Assembly: GCA_017531585.1 (NCBI GenBank)
Contig: JAFXKT010000001.1
Span: forward strand, 248,001 to 312,000
Length of the DNA: 64,000 nucleotides
From: Candidatus Saccharimonadota bacterium
GTDB lineage: Bacteria; Patescibacteriota; Saccharimonadia; Saccharimonadales; Saccharimonadaceae
Direction of reading: 5' to 3'
Shown: one piece after another, positions 8,504-17,982 of the stretch
Layout of the letters: every line of letters starts with the position of its first letter
How positions within the stretch are numbered: the stretch's first letter is position 1
Program-made: the position numbers and the translations under genes
The notes under the pieces: model-generated
The model's database searches: none
What the model was told of the DNA's origin: nothing
Seen by the model: only the letters and a program-made list of their open reading frames with translations

Positions 8504-9430
8504 CTACTGTCCAGTGAACGAGTTGGCGGTATTTAGAATGTCATCAGGAACATTCGGCGTGTTTGCCTTAGTGAGGATTGGCTGCGGAGTCGAAGCAAGC
8601 TTCCAACTTTCCCCGCTCTTTTCTATAAGGACAAGGTACTTGCCGTTTAGAAGTTTGGTGTTTTTATTGTAGGCGCTATAGACGGCGAGATAATACTTGT
8701 CTGATAGATTCTGGCCAGAGATGTAGGTCATTCCATTGCCACTAAAACTATCTTTAATGAAAGTTTCTGGATTATTGGAGCTAGAGCTCTTAGGATTTGC
8801 AAAGGCATTAGTGATATTAAAATTGATATCTAGATCAATTAGAGAGACATCTTCGAAGTTTTTGAGGCGCGCGATGGCGACATCGAGATATTCGTAATCT
8901 GTCTTGATATTGATTTTTAGACCTTCGGATTTTATTGGGTCATCGAATGAATAGCCAATAGAATAAAAGCGGTTATTAATTGGTAAGTGCTTAATAATTG
9001 GGTATTTCTTTTGAATGGCAGCACCGGCGGCATTAAGAGATTTACCAACTACGCCTTCGGCGGCGGCGAATTGAGCCTGGTGGCCATTTATGAATTCTTC
9101 GCCTTCGGCATCATTAGCAACTAGGACGGCGCCAATATATGGCTGGTCAGCACTAATCGTAAAATCTCCCGAGAAGCTATCGAAATGATCGCATGAAGCT
9201 TCGACGTGATAGTTTCCTGGTTCTAGATAAATCTTGCCGTTGTTTTTGATCTCTATGCCATTTGCGATAACTTTGGCATGGAATGGCGCAATTTTAACTT
9301 CCACGCCGACTTTGCCAGCGCGAAAGATTGCGATAATGACGGAATATAGCAAGATGACTGCAAAAACTGCGGCGATGATACCGATAATGAGGAGTTTTTG
9401 TTTTGTCTTTTTGTTCTCTATTGTTGCCAT
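8504..9430 (-). CDS. Membrane-anchored protein with PEGA-like domain, end of T4SS operon
   Basis: 308 residues from ATG at 9430, after an AAGGCAAGG site; a longer frame reaching 9550 overlaps the upstream gene and is rejected. A short basic cytoplasmic tail precedes one transmembrane helix (~13-37). The next ~60 residues (VGVEVKIAPFHAKVIANG, LEPGNYHVEASC) resemble a PEGA-type beta domain. The rest is an extracytoplasmic region I do not recognise. Last gene of the prgI-to-hydrolase block, which suggests an accessory role at the T4SS channel or wall. Confidence 0.6.
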   Translation of the reverse strand: MATIENKKTKQKLLIIGIIAAVFAVILLYSVIIAIFRAGKVGVEVKIAPFHAKVIANGIEIKNNGKIYLEPGNYHVEASCDHFDSFSGDFTISADQPYIGAVLVANDAEGEEFINGHQAQFAAAEGVVGKSLNAAGAAIQKKYPIIKHLPINNRFYSIGYSFDDPIKSEGLKINIKTDYEYLDVAIARLKNFEDVSLIDLDINFNITNAFANPKSSSSNNPETFIKDSFSGNGMTYISGQNLSDKYYLAVYSAYNKNTKLLNGKYLVLIEKSGESWKLASTPQPILTKANTPNVPDDILNTANSFTGQ

Positions 9431-9446
9431 GTTTTGCCTTGCCTTT

Positions 9447-11249
9447 TTAGTTTGCGAGTAGTCCGCCTGCGGTTGTTGCGCGAGTGCCGGTTGTATTCTG
9501 TGGGTTGTAATTTGGATTGCGATACCAACGAACAATTGCGCCATTGCCAACTAGCGGGCTTTCTTTGCCAGCCATTGGTGCGCGTGCGGACGATTCGCCA
9601 TATGAGGCAGACGCAATAACACTATCGAAACCTGGGATTTCGCCTACATAGATCCAAGTGTGACCATTTGAGAAGGCAACATCGCCAGCTTGTAAGATGT
9701 TTGTATCGACGGTTGTGCTTTCGTTGGCGTTTAGGAGGGTCCAGCCATTTTCTTGTACCCACTGCTCTTGCCTACCAGTAGCACCAGATGGATTGGTATT
9801 GTAATCTGAGGCAACGCCAGAGTTTTGCATCAAGATAGTCACGAAGCCGCCGCAGTCGATGCCCGGAACGCCAAAGACGGAGCCGCCGACGTAGCGACCT
9901 TCGGATTGCGACTGCGTAACAGCCTCTGCATAGGCTGGCATGCGATCTACGTATGGAGCTGGGTGATAAGTTGGCCAGGCATAAGATAGAACGAGCTCTT
10001 GGAAGTTGCCACTTACACTACAGAGACCAGAGCCAGCACTGCTAACCGCATCATAAATGAGTTCGGCAAAAAGTTTTGCACCTTCGGAATTTGGGTGTAC
10101 GTTGTCACTGGCAAGGTATTTTCCTGGATCTTTAGAAACAGCCTCGTTCCAGTCGGCAAGGATGATATTGGAATTAGACTTTGCTAGTTCTCTGAACAGC
10201 TCGTTGTTTTGCTCGTAGCCGGCTGGGCCATAGTTTGTAATGAGAACAATTGTGCGACTGTTACCTGTAACGGCAAGCAAGTTATTAATATCGTTTTGAT
10301 TGATTGCTGGTGCGGAGTTGTTGGTACCAAGCGCAAAAACAACTACGTCTTTCAAATCCATGTTTTGGGCTTCTTGGATGCCTTCGTTCCATGGGCGGCT
10401 AACGCGAGCATTGATTTGATCGTCGGCAATATCTGTGAATTTAGCTTTTAACTCCCCTGTTGCGCCAACAGTGATTGAGTCGCCAATAATACTGACGTTT
10501 TTGCCAGAGCCAGAGCTTGCGCTAACAGCTACGCCGTGACCGCTGTACTCGTCGTAAGTTTCGCGGGCAAACTGGCGACGCTTGCTGGTTCCCTGATATA
10601 GGAGGCCCATATATGGTCCATAAAGAGTAATTGGGTCGTTGCCATTAATAGCGCGCTCAAAAGTTGTAAGGAAGATTTCTGCGGCGAGCTCTGGGTTGTT
10701 GGCTTCTTTGATAGCATCGACCCAAGCGTCATCGACTGGAGACATGAGAAAATCTAGCTCGACGGTAATAATATGATCGAGGTCGGCTTCTGGAATGAGC
10801 TCCTCTGCTCCTGCGTGCCAGTATTCTGAGCTGGTATATTGGCCAAGGCCTTCTTGCTCCATGATGGCCCAAAGATCTGGGCGGCGTGGGCCCCACTGGA
10901 AAATACCCCAATAAGAGCCGTTACTCGAACGGGTTGGCGTAAGACCAGATTCTGCCATGCCGTTACCAACAATACCGGCAACCTGTGCATCGCTAAAACC
11001 TTTATCGATGAAGTAGTTCCAGATTTTCTCTTTTACGTTGTCGCCAGGAAGACGAGTTGAAGAGCCGCAAGCATCGGCGGAGCCGTCTGGGTTGTAGTAG
11101 TAGATACCCTGCGAACCGTAGTAGTCGATAATACTTTCGTCCGGAAGGACGGCGAAGCATGGTTGTAAGATAAGAATCGAAGCAACAAAAGAACTGGCGA
11201 TGACTTTCGCAAAGATTCCGGAGTTTAGTTTTTTGATAAAGCTTAGCAT
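9447..11249 (-). CDS. Three-domain cell-wall hydrolase of the T4SS (PrgK/VirB1-like)
   Basis: 600 residues with an N-terminal signal or anchor (1-33). Domain 1 (~70-235) resembles phage-tail lysozyme, with probable catalytic Glu in GNGMAESG (E99). Domain 2 (~250-405) is an SGNH/GDSL-type hydrolase: GDS at 255-257, GTN at 307-309, DNVH at 381-384. Domain 3 (~420-590) is NlpC/P60- or CHAP-like, with Cys465 in DCGGF and His529 in NGHTWIYVG. In Gram-positive conjugation systems the PrgK-type protein likewise carries several wall-cutting domains beside VirB4; the SGNH domain in the middle is less usual. Start overlaps the upstream stop by 7 nt. Confidence 0.8.
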   Translation of the reverse strand: MLSFIKKLNSGIFAKVIASSFVASILILQPCFAVLPDESIIDYYGSQGIYYYNPDGSADACGSSTRLPGDNVKEKIWNYFIDKGFSDAQVAGIVGNGMAESGLTPTRSSNGSYWGIFQWGPRRPDLWAIMEQEGLGQYTSSEYWHAGAEELIPEADLDHIITVELDFLMSPVDDAWVDAIKEANNPELAAEIFLTTFERAINGNDPITLYGPYMGLLYQGTSKRRQFARETYDEYSGHGVAVSASSGSGKNVSIIGDSITVGATGELKAKFTDIADDQINARVSRPWNEGIQEAQNMDLKDVVVFALGTNNSAPAINQNDINNLLAVTGNSRTIVLITNYGPAGYEQNNELFRELAKSNSNIILADWNEAVSKDPGKYLASDNVHPNSEGAKLFAELIYDAVSSAGSGLCSVSGNFQELVLSYAWPTYHPAPYVDRMPAYAEAVTQSQSEGRYVGGSVFGVPGIDCGGFVTILMQNSGVASDYNTNPSGATGRQEQWVQENGWTLLNANESTTVDTNILQAGDVAFSNGHTWIYVGEIPGFDSVIASASYGESSARAPMAGKESPLVGNGAIVRWYRNPNYNPQNTTGTRATTAGGLLAN

Positions 11250-14068
11250 GATGTTGTCGCCTCTCTGCTTGTTACGAAGAAGATATATTTGTTTGCATTG
11301 TTGTCTGCGACTGCGTTTGGAGTTTCGACAAATTCTTTGCTCTCTAGCGGACTGAGATCTGTTTGTGGTTGTTCGATATATCCATAGCGGGTGCTTGGAT
11401 CGTAATTTGCGAGCATGGTGGAGTATTCTGCAAACTCGAGCAAGAAAGCGATGTCTTCTTTGGTGTTGCCGCTAATGCGTGCGAGAGTGCCTTCGAAGGA
11501 AGTATCGATTGGGTGATCTTTTTCGTACTGCTCGCGGTATTCGGCGACTGGGTTGTTGCTGTCTTCGCCATTCATAGTCTCAAGGATACGCATATCTTCG
11601 ACGTAACGCTGATAATACTTAAACTCGCCATCCCAGTAAGGGTTACTTGAAGAGTTGATACAGTTTTCGCCTGTTGACCAGCCAGCATTCATAGCATCCT
11701 CGACGACGTTTACTAGATCTTGGACATCATTCAAGATTGGCAAGTTGTTTACAACGATATTGCCAGATTGAAGTGCGTTCATGATGTTTGCATCTTTGAC
11801 GCCCCATGGAGATTCGCGGTCGGCGCAGAAAGTAATGAATTTTGCGAGGTTGGAATCTTCTTTAATTTTGCCGTTTTCGTCAAGGTTGTAACTTACGACG
11901 TATTCGTAGTTTGGATCGTCTGGAGTTATGTCTATAGTGGAATAATCCGAAGCGACAATTGGGTTGCCATACATATCACAGACGGTGCCTGGAAGATTTT
12001 CACATTCCTGGTTTTGTGATGTGTATTGGAGTGTGTCTACGAATGCAGAAGCATTTGAGCCAAGAGTTTTGGTTGCGGAATTTCTGACGGTACCCATGAA
12101 GCTTGCAACCATGTTCGGGATATTGGTTGTGTAGCTTAGGAAGGCAAATTTGCTGACGAGGCTTCCGAGGAAGGTGTTTGGACTAGAAATGTCTAGTGGG
12201 CTACGATTCATGCGATCAAGCTCGGCTTCCTGTGCATTTGCGAGAGCGAGCTCGTAGTTCTGGCGAGAAACTTGTTCTTGAGAGGCTGGCATGAGTGCAC
12301 TACCCTCTTGTGCGAGCTGGGCGTTAGCATTAAAGCCGCCAACCGTGAATAGTTCGCCTGCTTCGATACCAGTGTAAGCTTCGAAGACGTTGGTTGCAAA
12401 AATCTTGATGAGTTTTGGCATGATTGCGTTTACGACTAATGCAACAATACCAGTAAGCGCGACGCCGCCAACAACTTGGGCTGACATGCCAATAACAACC
12501 TTTGCAAGTGAGCCGCCTGGGACGCCAGCTGTAGCTAGTGACATAACTGCGCCGGCAGCCTGAACGCCTTCACAGACAACATTGCTTGAGCCTGTAAAGA
12601 AAGCTACTCTTGCGGCGGCATGAGAAATAGCGTTGATGCCAAATGGATCAGCGTCTTGCATATTGACAGCAGTGTTACCAAGGATAAGTTTTGCTCCGGT
12701 TGCTTCGAGCATGGAGCCAGAAACTTGTTTGGTTTGTGTATTGCCGTTTTCGTCTACATAATCGATATTACTAATTCTGTTTTCGGTGAATTTGTTGAGG
12801 GTTTCGTTGATTGCGGAAGTATTGCCCTCGCCTGCCATGGTTTTGCTAATTGGCTCCATGAAGCCCAAGAAATACGCGATAGATTCATATATCTGGTAAG
12901 CCATGGCGGTCACGGAAGCCATGTTAGCGATACGGAGTGCTGTACAGACTGGCACTCCTAAGGTTGAAACTTTGCCTGCAATACCAGTAACCATGGCACG
13001 AGCTTTGGCTTCGGCAGTGTCGCCAGCCATGTTTTTAGTCTTAAGGTCTTCGCCGTTTTTGTAGGTTTCTTCTTCGCCAGTCTCTTCGTTGATACGTTTA
13101 CCTGCACTGTTAATGCTGGTGTCGGTACCGGTTACGTGCTCGTTGATTGTGTCTTCAAAATTTGTTTTATCCGCTTCGGTGTCTCCTGTTGATCGGAACT
13201 GGTCAAAAATATCTCGCGTTGCTCCTCGCCGCTTGTAAAAACGTTCGGCTGTATCGTCAAAAAAGCCCGCGATACGTCCGCGTTTTGCTCGGTAATATGC
13301 GTCTCGGAAGTTTGCGTCTTGAGCGAATTTGGTTTGGAAATCCGAGGCGGTAATAATATCGTCGCCGTATTTTAAGACGGTAGATTTGGTAGATATAACC
13401 TGACCAGAAACGAATTCGCCGTTGGCATTAAGTTTGCCTACCTCGATGCCGTTGCTTGCGAGGCGCTTTTTGAGCCAAGGACTAAAGTTTGTGTATTTCT
13501 TTGTAAAGCCACTGATTTTGATCTGGTCACCGCCATCAAGAAGATACTTAAAGAGGCGTTGGTTACGCATGTTATAGGATGGGAATTGAAGATCTGTTGC
13601 TTCGGTAAACAAGGCGGAAATATGTGGACCAAGCATAGAGTTTGCGCCCGTTAGGAAGATTGCGCCAATAATGAAGAGTGCACAAATAAAGCCGATTGGG
13701 CCAAGGCGCTTGCCTGCTTTCTTGGCAAAGAATAAAGCCTTGCCGCCTTTAGTTTTTGGCATGCGCTTGCCTTTTACGGAGTTTTTGAACTGAGAGCTAA
13801 GTGCTTCTTTGCGATAATCTTGGTTCTCTTCTGCTTCACGGAGAGAGTCGGAAAGGGTTTCGGAAAGAGAGCGACGAGAGCCGGTAGAAAATTGGTCTAG
13901 GCTTTGGCTAGCTTGTTCTTCGGCATCAAGAAGGTCTTGGCTGGCTTCGTAATCTTCGTCATCATCAAGATTTGGGCGCACAAAAGATGGGCGGGTAATG
14001 GCGGATTCCATCCCGTTGTAGGGATCGTTACTGGCACGATACTGCCCAATACTTGGCTTTTTGACCAT
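11243..14068 (-). CDS. Large polytopic membrane protein of the T4SS operon
   Basis: 941 residues, not recognised. The first ~115 are charged and cytoplasmic-looking. A transmembrane helix follows at ~125-148 and another hydrophobic stretch at ~370-400. A Gly/Ala/Val-rich hydrophobic block occupies ~480-560. The C-terminal ~350 residues look extracytoplasmic. Position between virB4 and the hydrolase suggests a channel or scaffold component, possibly a VirB6/VirB8-type role, but no homology is claimed. It has its own likely promoter with the -10 only 10 nt from the ATG. Confidence 0.7.
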   Translation of the reverse strand: MVKKPSIGQYRASNDPYNGMESAITRPSFVRPNLDDDEDYEASQDLLDAEEQASQSLDQFSTGSRRSLSETLSDSLREAEENQDYRKEALSSQFKNSVKGKRMPKTKGGKALFFAKKAGKRLGPIGFICALFIIGAIFLTGANSMLGPHISALFTEATDLQFPSYNMRNQRLFKYLLDGGDQIKISGFTKKYTNFSPWLKKRLASNGIEVGKLNANGEFVSGQVISTKSTVLKYGDDIITASDFQTKFAQDANFRDAYYRAKRGRIAGFFDDTAERFYKRRGATRDIFDQFRSTGDTEADKTNFEDTINEHVTGTDTSINSAGKRINEETGEEETYKNGEDLKTKNMAGDTAEAKARAMVTGIAGKVSTLGVPVCTALRIANMASVTAMAYQIYESIAYFLGFMEPISKTMAGEGNTSAINETLNKFTENRISNIDYVDENGNTQTKQVSGSMLEATGAKLILGNTAVNMQDADPFGINAISHAAARVAFFTGSSNVVCEGVQAAGAVMSLATAGVPGGSLAKVVIGMSAQVVGGVALTGIVALVVNAIMPKLIKIFATNVFEAYTGIEAGELFTVGGFNANAQLAQEGSALMPASQEQVSRQNYELALANAQEAELDRMNRSPLDISSPNTFLGSLVSKFAFLSYTTNIPNMVASFMGTVRNSATKTLGSNASAFVDTLQYTSQNQECENLPGTVCDMYGNPIVASDYSTIDITPDDPNYEYVVSYNLDENGKIKEDSNLAKFITFCADRESPWGVKDANIMNALQSGNIVVNNLPILNDVQDLVNVVEDAMNAGWSTGENCINSSSNPYWDGEFKYYQRYVEDMRILETMNGEDSNNPVAEYREQYEKDHPIDTSFEGTLARISGNTKEDIAFLLEFAEYSTMLANYDPSTRYGYIEQPQTDLSPLESKEFVETPNAVADNNANKYIFFVTSREATTSC

Positions 14069-14078
14069 TTATACTTAT

Positions 14079-14107
14079 ATTTTAAAATATTTTGACCGAT
14101 TTGTCTA
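14079..14107 (-). promoter_or_regulatory. Promoter inside the T4SS block, likely leaderless
   Basis: Minus strand TAGACA (14102-14107), 17-nt spacer, TAAAAT (14079-14084), 10 nt, ATG at 14068. No Shine-Dalgarno between them. Confidence 0.6.
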
Positions 14108-14140
14108 GAAATGACTAGAGCTTGTAACAGATAGAAACGA

Positions 14141-15940
14141 TTAGCGAGCGCGCTTATCGTTTGGATTTGTTGTGATGAGTGATTCTTCTGTTTCGCTAGC
14201 GATAATTTGGATATGAACGTGGTTTTGACCAGCAAAGAACAACCCATGACCGACTGGGAAGTTTGCGAGACGTTTTCTCTCTTCGCTTGTTAACTTGAAG
14301 ACATCGGAAAGAACATCGACTGCAGATGCGGACTGCTTGAGCAATAGTTGCATGGACGAGTTGCTGACGATAGCGCGGCCCATTTTACTACTCATAAAGT
14401 CTTCAACGTCCTGAGAAATTGTAGTCAGACCGAGGAAGTACTTACGAGCGCGCTTTGCAAGGCTAAATAGGAAGCTTGCAGAATCTTCGTGTTGCATCAA
14501 GAGCCAGGCCTCATCAACGATAAGCATACGCTTGGTCTTCTTGGAACGGACAATACTCCAGATGTGAGATAGAACGATATACATTGCGACTGGGCGAAGT
14601 TCGTCTTCGAGATCGCGAATATTAAAGACGACCATGCGGTTATTGATATCGATATTGCTCTGCTGTGAGAAGATGCCGGCAAATGTACCAGTGGTATATT
14701 TGCGTAGGCGCTGTGCGAGGCTTGGACCGTTACCACCCATGTGTAGCAAAGTATCAAACAGATTGATAATTGTTGGTGGAGTTGCGGTATGTGTGAGCGG
14801 ATCGCTTGTGATGCCTGCGCGAGCGTAGGTATCGATAAGAGCTTGGTCAAGATCGGCATCCTCTGCTGGAGTAAGTGGCGTGCCACCGCCAAGCATGACA
14901 CGGAATAGACCGTGCAAGGTTGTGATGTTGGTACGAAGCGCATCATTGGCGTCTTCGGCATCAATAACCTTTGGAAGATCGAATGGGTTAATACGTGCAT
15001 CAGAGTTAAGGCTGAGGCGAATATACGAACCACCGACAGCATCGCAAAGGCGCTGATACTCGTTTTCTGGGTCGATAATAAGGATTTCGGTACCAATCAT
15101 CATGGAGCGCAAAGCTTCGAGCTTAACGGTGAAAGATTTACCTGCACCAGATTTAGCGAAGACGACCATGTTGGCGTTTTCTAGTGTGAAGCGGTCGAAG
15201 ATAACGAGACCGTTGTTGTGCATGTTAACGCCATAAAGAATGCCGTTTTCCTGGGTGAGGTCGGCAGACGTGAATGGGAATGTTGTCGAGATAGCACCAG
15301 TGTTCATGTTGCGGCGAATCTGGAGCTGATCGGTACATTGTGGCATGGTAGAGTTCATGCCCTGCTCTTGCTGTGAAGTAGCAACCTTAGAGAAGACCAT
15401 CTGCTGGCCGAGAATGTTTTCGATCTTGTGCTGAACAAACTGTAGTTCGTCTAGAGAATCGGCGTAAAGCGTAAAATATAGGCCGAAGCGGAAGAACTTT
15501 TCGGAACCAGTCTGGAGACCATCGCGCAAAGCTTCGGCATCCTGGAGAGCGTGTTCTAGTTCTGGGTCGCGAACTTTACCCTTTTCTGCGTTGAGGTTTA
15601 GGCTTGCTTCGAGCTGAGTAACCTTTTTGGTAAGGTTTTTCATGACGACTGTACTATCTGTTGGGTAGATGTACATGGAAATATCTAGAACTTCGTCGAT
15701 ATTGATGATTGAGCTAAGCCAACCAGTAATAAGGCTGCGTGGGTAGCCATAGACATAAAGCGTGCGGCCGTATTTCTGACCAAGACGATAATAATCTCCG
15801 TGGAACTCCAATGAAGCTGGAGCAATAAAATCTCGGAGGGTTCTTGTACCGACCTCAAACGCGTTCTGGATTTCAATTTCTTCTTGTAGTTTTGATTGTG
15901 AAGCGATGTCTGCTGCGCTTAGATTTTGCTTTTTTGCCAT
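14141..15940 (-). CDS. virB4: VirB4-type T4SS ATPase
   Basis: 599 residues. Walker A AKSGAGKSF lies at ~262-270, Walker B in RMLIVDEAWLLM, and a TTISQDVEDF motif further downstream. The first ~240 residues are a VirB4-like N-terminal region shorter than usual, and the preceding gene encodes a further TraC-like segment. VirB4 ATPases energise pilus biogenesis and substrate transfer at the inner membrane. Two nucleotides separate it from the upstream gene, whose last codons supply the AAGGAGA ribosome site. No separate VirD4 is seen. Confidence 0.9.
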   Translation of the reverse strand: MAKKQNLSAADIASQSKLQEEIEIQNAFEVGTRTLRDFIAPASLEFHGDYYRLGQKYGRTLYVYGYPRSLITGWLSSIINIDEVLDISMYIYPTDSTVVMKNLTKKVTQLEASLNLNAEKGKVRDPELEHALQDAEALRDGLQTGSEKFFRFGLYFTLYADSLDELQFVQHKIENILGQQMVFSKVATSQQEQGMNSTMPQCTDQLQIRRNMNTGAISTTFPFTSADLTQENGILYGVNMHNNGLVIFDRFTLENANMVVFAKSGAGKSFTVKLEALRSMMIGTEILIIDPENEYQRLCDAVGGSYIRLSLNSDARINPFDLPKVIDAEDANDALRTNITTLHGLFRVMLGGGTPLTPAEDADLDQALIDTYARAGITSDPLTHTATPPTIINLFDTLLHMGGNGPSLAQRLRKYTTGTFAGIFSQQSNIDINNRMVVFNIRDLEDELRPVAMYIVLSHIWSIVRSKKTKRMLIVDEAWLLMQHEDSASFLFSLAKRARKYFLGLTTISQDVEDFMSSKMGRAIVSNSSMQLLLKQSASAVDVLSDVFKLTSEERKRLANFPVGHGLFFAGQNHVHIQIIASETEESLITTNPNDKRAR

Positions 15941-15942
15941 GA

Positions 15943-16860
15943 TTATTCTCCTTGAGCCTTTCTGATTTCGGCGATCTCTTCTGGGGTTGCCTTCTTTACA
16001 TAAAGACCAGATAGCTTATTGAAGTCACCGAGTGGTTGACGGATTGCATCGTCTGGGTTGTTGAAGCTATAGAAGAGCTGGCCAAGTTCACTTGTGTTAA
16101 GGCGAACAGCATGAATACCGATGCTATATAGACCCTGGATCACGGAATCACAGCGGTTGTTAATTTCGGTAATAGCTTTATCGTAGATGTCACGGTTAAT
16201 GCGAGAAACGGTTGTGCCCTGGTTCTTGGACATAGCCTTCATAAAGTTCTTGGTCTCAGTAAGTTCCTTCTCTGCTTCTTTGGAGCTGTAGTATGGAACG
16301 ACAACAAAGAAAGATTTATCCATAATGTTTGCTTCCTGAGAAAGTTCATCGATAAAGTCGATGTAATCGTCCATGAGACGGCCAAGAAGCATGTTGTCTT
16401 CGTTGCGGCGAAGATTTTCGAGCTTGTCGATGTAAGGACGAATATCGATACGTTGAGAACGAATAAGGATTTGAATCGTAAAGTTGATGGAGTTTAGAAA
16501 GTCTTGATAAGACATTTCTACGCCTTCGCGCTCATTGTTCGCCATGAGGTCGAAGTTGATAGACTTACAAGCAATAACTGCACGGAAAGAGCCATCCTTC
16601 ATGATAACCATGGAGTCGCGAAGTTCGGAGAATTGAAGCGAGCCTTGTGTAGAATTTGGGTTTTGCTTTACCTGTTTTGGCTGCTGCTGTTGCTGCTGTG
16701 GCTGGTTTGGTGCGCTAGAAATAGCCTGGCCCTGCTGTGGGGCTTGGTTTGGAAAAGCTTGGCTCTGCTGCGGCATGGCAGTAGACATTTGTTGTGGCAT
16801 TTGCTGAGGCATAGCTTGCGCTTGTGGAGCGCTAAAGTTTTGTGGTCCTTGGTTTTGCAT
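15943..16860 (-). CDS. TraC-like protein of the T4SS
   Basis: 305 residues. Residues 1-70 are a low-complexity Gln/Pro/Met-rich tail. Residues ~75-290 resemble the N-terminal TraC-type domain of VirB4 families: SFRAVIACKSINFDLM, QILIRSQRIDIRPYI, FFVVVPYY. No P-loop is present, so it is not an ATPase by itself. Located between prgI and virB4, as in Gram-positive conjugation modules, and likely a membrane-proximal partner of VirB4. AAGGAG site 11 nt before the ATG. Confidence 0.75.
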   Translation of the reverse strand: MQNQGPQNFSAPQAQAMPQQMPQQMSTAMPQQSQAFPNQAPQQGQAISSAPNQPQQQQQQPKQVKQNPNSTQGSLQFSELRDSMVIMKDGSFRAVIACKSINFDLMANNEREGVEMSYQDFLNSINFTIQILIRSQRIDIRPYIDKLENLRRNEDNMLLGRLMDDYIDFIDELSQEANIMDKSFFVVVPYYSSKEAEKELTETKNFMKAMSKNQGTTVSRINRDIYDKAITEINNRCDSVIQGLYSIGIHAVRLNTSELGQLFYSFNNPDDAIRQPLGDFNKLSGLYVKKATPEEIAEIRKAQGE

Positions 16861-16874
16861 TTATCTATAACTCC

Positions 16875-17870
16875 TTAATGTAACGAAATGTATACTTCCC
16901 CATCACTACTGTTGTTTTGCTTTTGCGAAATGCGGTTTGCTTCTTTCGCAATAGTCTCAACGGAAAGATTTTCATTGTTGGCGAGGTTTACCATATCTGG
17001 AGAACTGGTCTGGGTTGGTGCTGGATTCTGCTGCTCTGCTGATAAGCCTAGCTGTGCTGGAGCTGGAGCGGCAGGAATATTGACTGGGTTAAATTTCTCT
17101 TGCTGAGTTTCATAGTAGTCTGGAGCGCTTGGAAGCTGTGGAACTTTGGAGAAAGCCGTGCTTGGCAAAACTGGCTCTTTTTTCTGAGCTGGTTCGGCAG
17201 TAGCTGGGCCAAAGCTTGCAACGGATGGCTGAGCTGGCGAGCTGTGAGAAATAGAAGCGTTTTGCGCTTTTAGGTTATGAGAGTTATCGATAGCATTGCG
17301 CATTTGCTCTACTAGAGCTTGGTGGCGAGAAGCGTTGTTGCTATCCAAAGTATTGTTTAGGTTTGTGCTCTTGTCTGCATCATAAATATCCACGATGCTG
17401 TCTGCTTCGGCATAAATTTCGTCATTGAATGGCAAATTTGGGTTGTTGCCTTTGATAGCATAACCTTCGGTATCGACGATATCTGCAAGGAAAGATAGAC
17501 GGCGCATAGCTTCTGCCTGAGAGAAACCTTTGGTGCGATCTTCTTCGACTTTTTTCGGTGCAGCAATCTCAATAGTGGTTTCGGACTGCCCTGGCATCCA
17601 GACGCGTTTGTTGTTCTTGAAAAGGAAAGAAATTTTGGCAGCAAGATAGGTTTCCATTGGCTGATCTTTCTTGATTGGAAGCGCCAAAACAAGCAAAAAG
17701 ATTGCTGGTGGAATGACAATTACGATAAGACCAATAAATATCTGGGCTAATAAATAACCCACTCCAATTAATGCGGCGACGATAATAAGATAGATAAACT
17801 GACGTATGTTAAAAGGACCCAAAATCTTATCATCGGTTTCGACGTCTTGTGGAACCGTATGCACAGCCAT
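16875..17870 (-). CDS. prgI: PrgI family T4SS membrane protein
   Basis: 331 residues. The opening MAVHTVPQDVETDDKILGPF, followed by two adjacent transmembrane helices (~25-70) and a short basic stretch, is the PrgI pattern. Residues ~115-331 form a long Pro/Ala/Gln-rich tail absent from short PrgI proteins. PrgI proteins sit beside VirB4 in Gram-positive type IV secretion and conjugation modules. First gene of the leftward block. A TAAAAT box (17881-17886) lies 10 nt before the ATG with no ribosome site, suggesting a leaderless start, although its -35 is weak. Confidence 0.8.
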   Translation of the reverse strand: MAVHTVPQDVETDDKILGPFNIRQFIYLIIVAALIGVGYLLAQIFIGLIVIVIPPAIFLLVLALPIKKDQPMETYLAAKISFLFKNNKRVWMPGQSETTIEIAAPKKVEEDRTKGFSQAEAMRRLSFLADIVDTEGYAIKGNNPNLPFNDEIYAEADSIVDIYDADKSTNLNNTLDSNNASRHQALVEQMRNAIDNSHNLKAQNASISHSSPAQPSVASFGPATAEPAQKKEPVLPSTAFSKVPQLPSAPDYYETQQEKFNPVNIPAAPAPAQLGLSAEQQNPAPTQTSSPDMVNLANNENLSVETIAKEANRISQKQNNSSDGEVYISLH

Positions 17871-17944
17871 ATATGTCTATATTTTAACATAATCCACTAT
17901 ATTTTTACAGTATGAGCGTTTTGTGAAAAGGCTCGAAAGCAGCA

Positions 17945-17973
17945 AAAAATCCCTCTGTTATAGAGGGATTTTT
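17945..17973 (-). terminator. Terminator between virB6-like gene and prgI
   Basis: AAAATCCCTCT-gttat-AGAGGGATTTTT; 11-bp stem with T-runs on both strands. It ends the virB6-like transcript and separates it from the prgI block. Confidence 0.9.
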
Positions 17974-17982
17974 GAATGCAAT

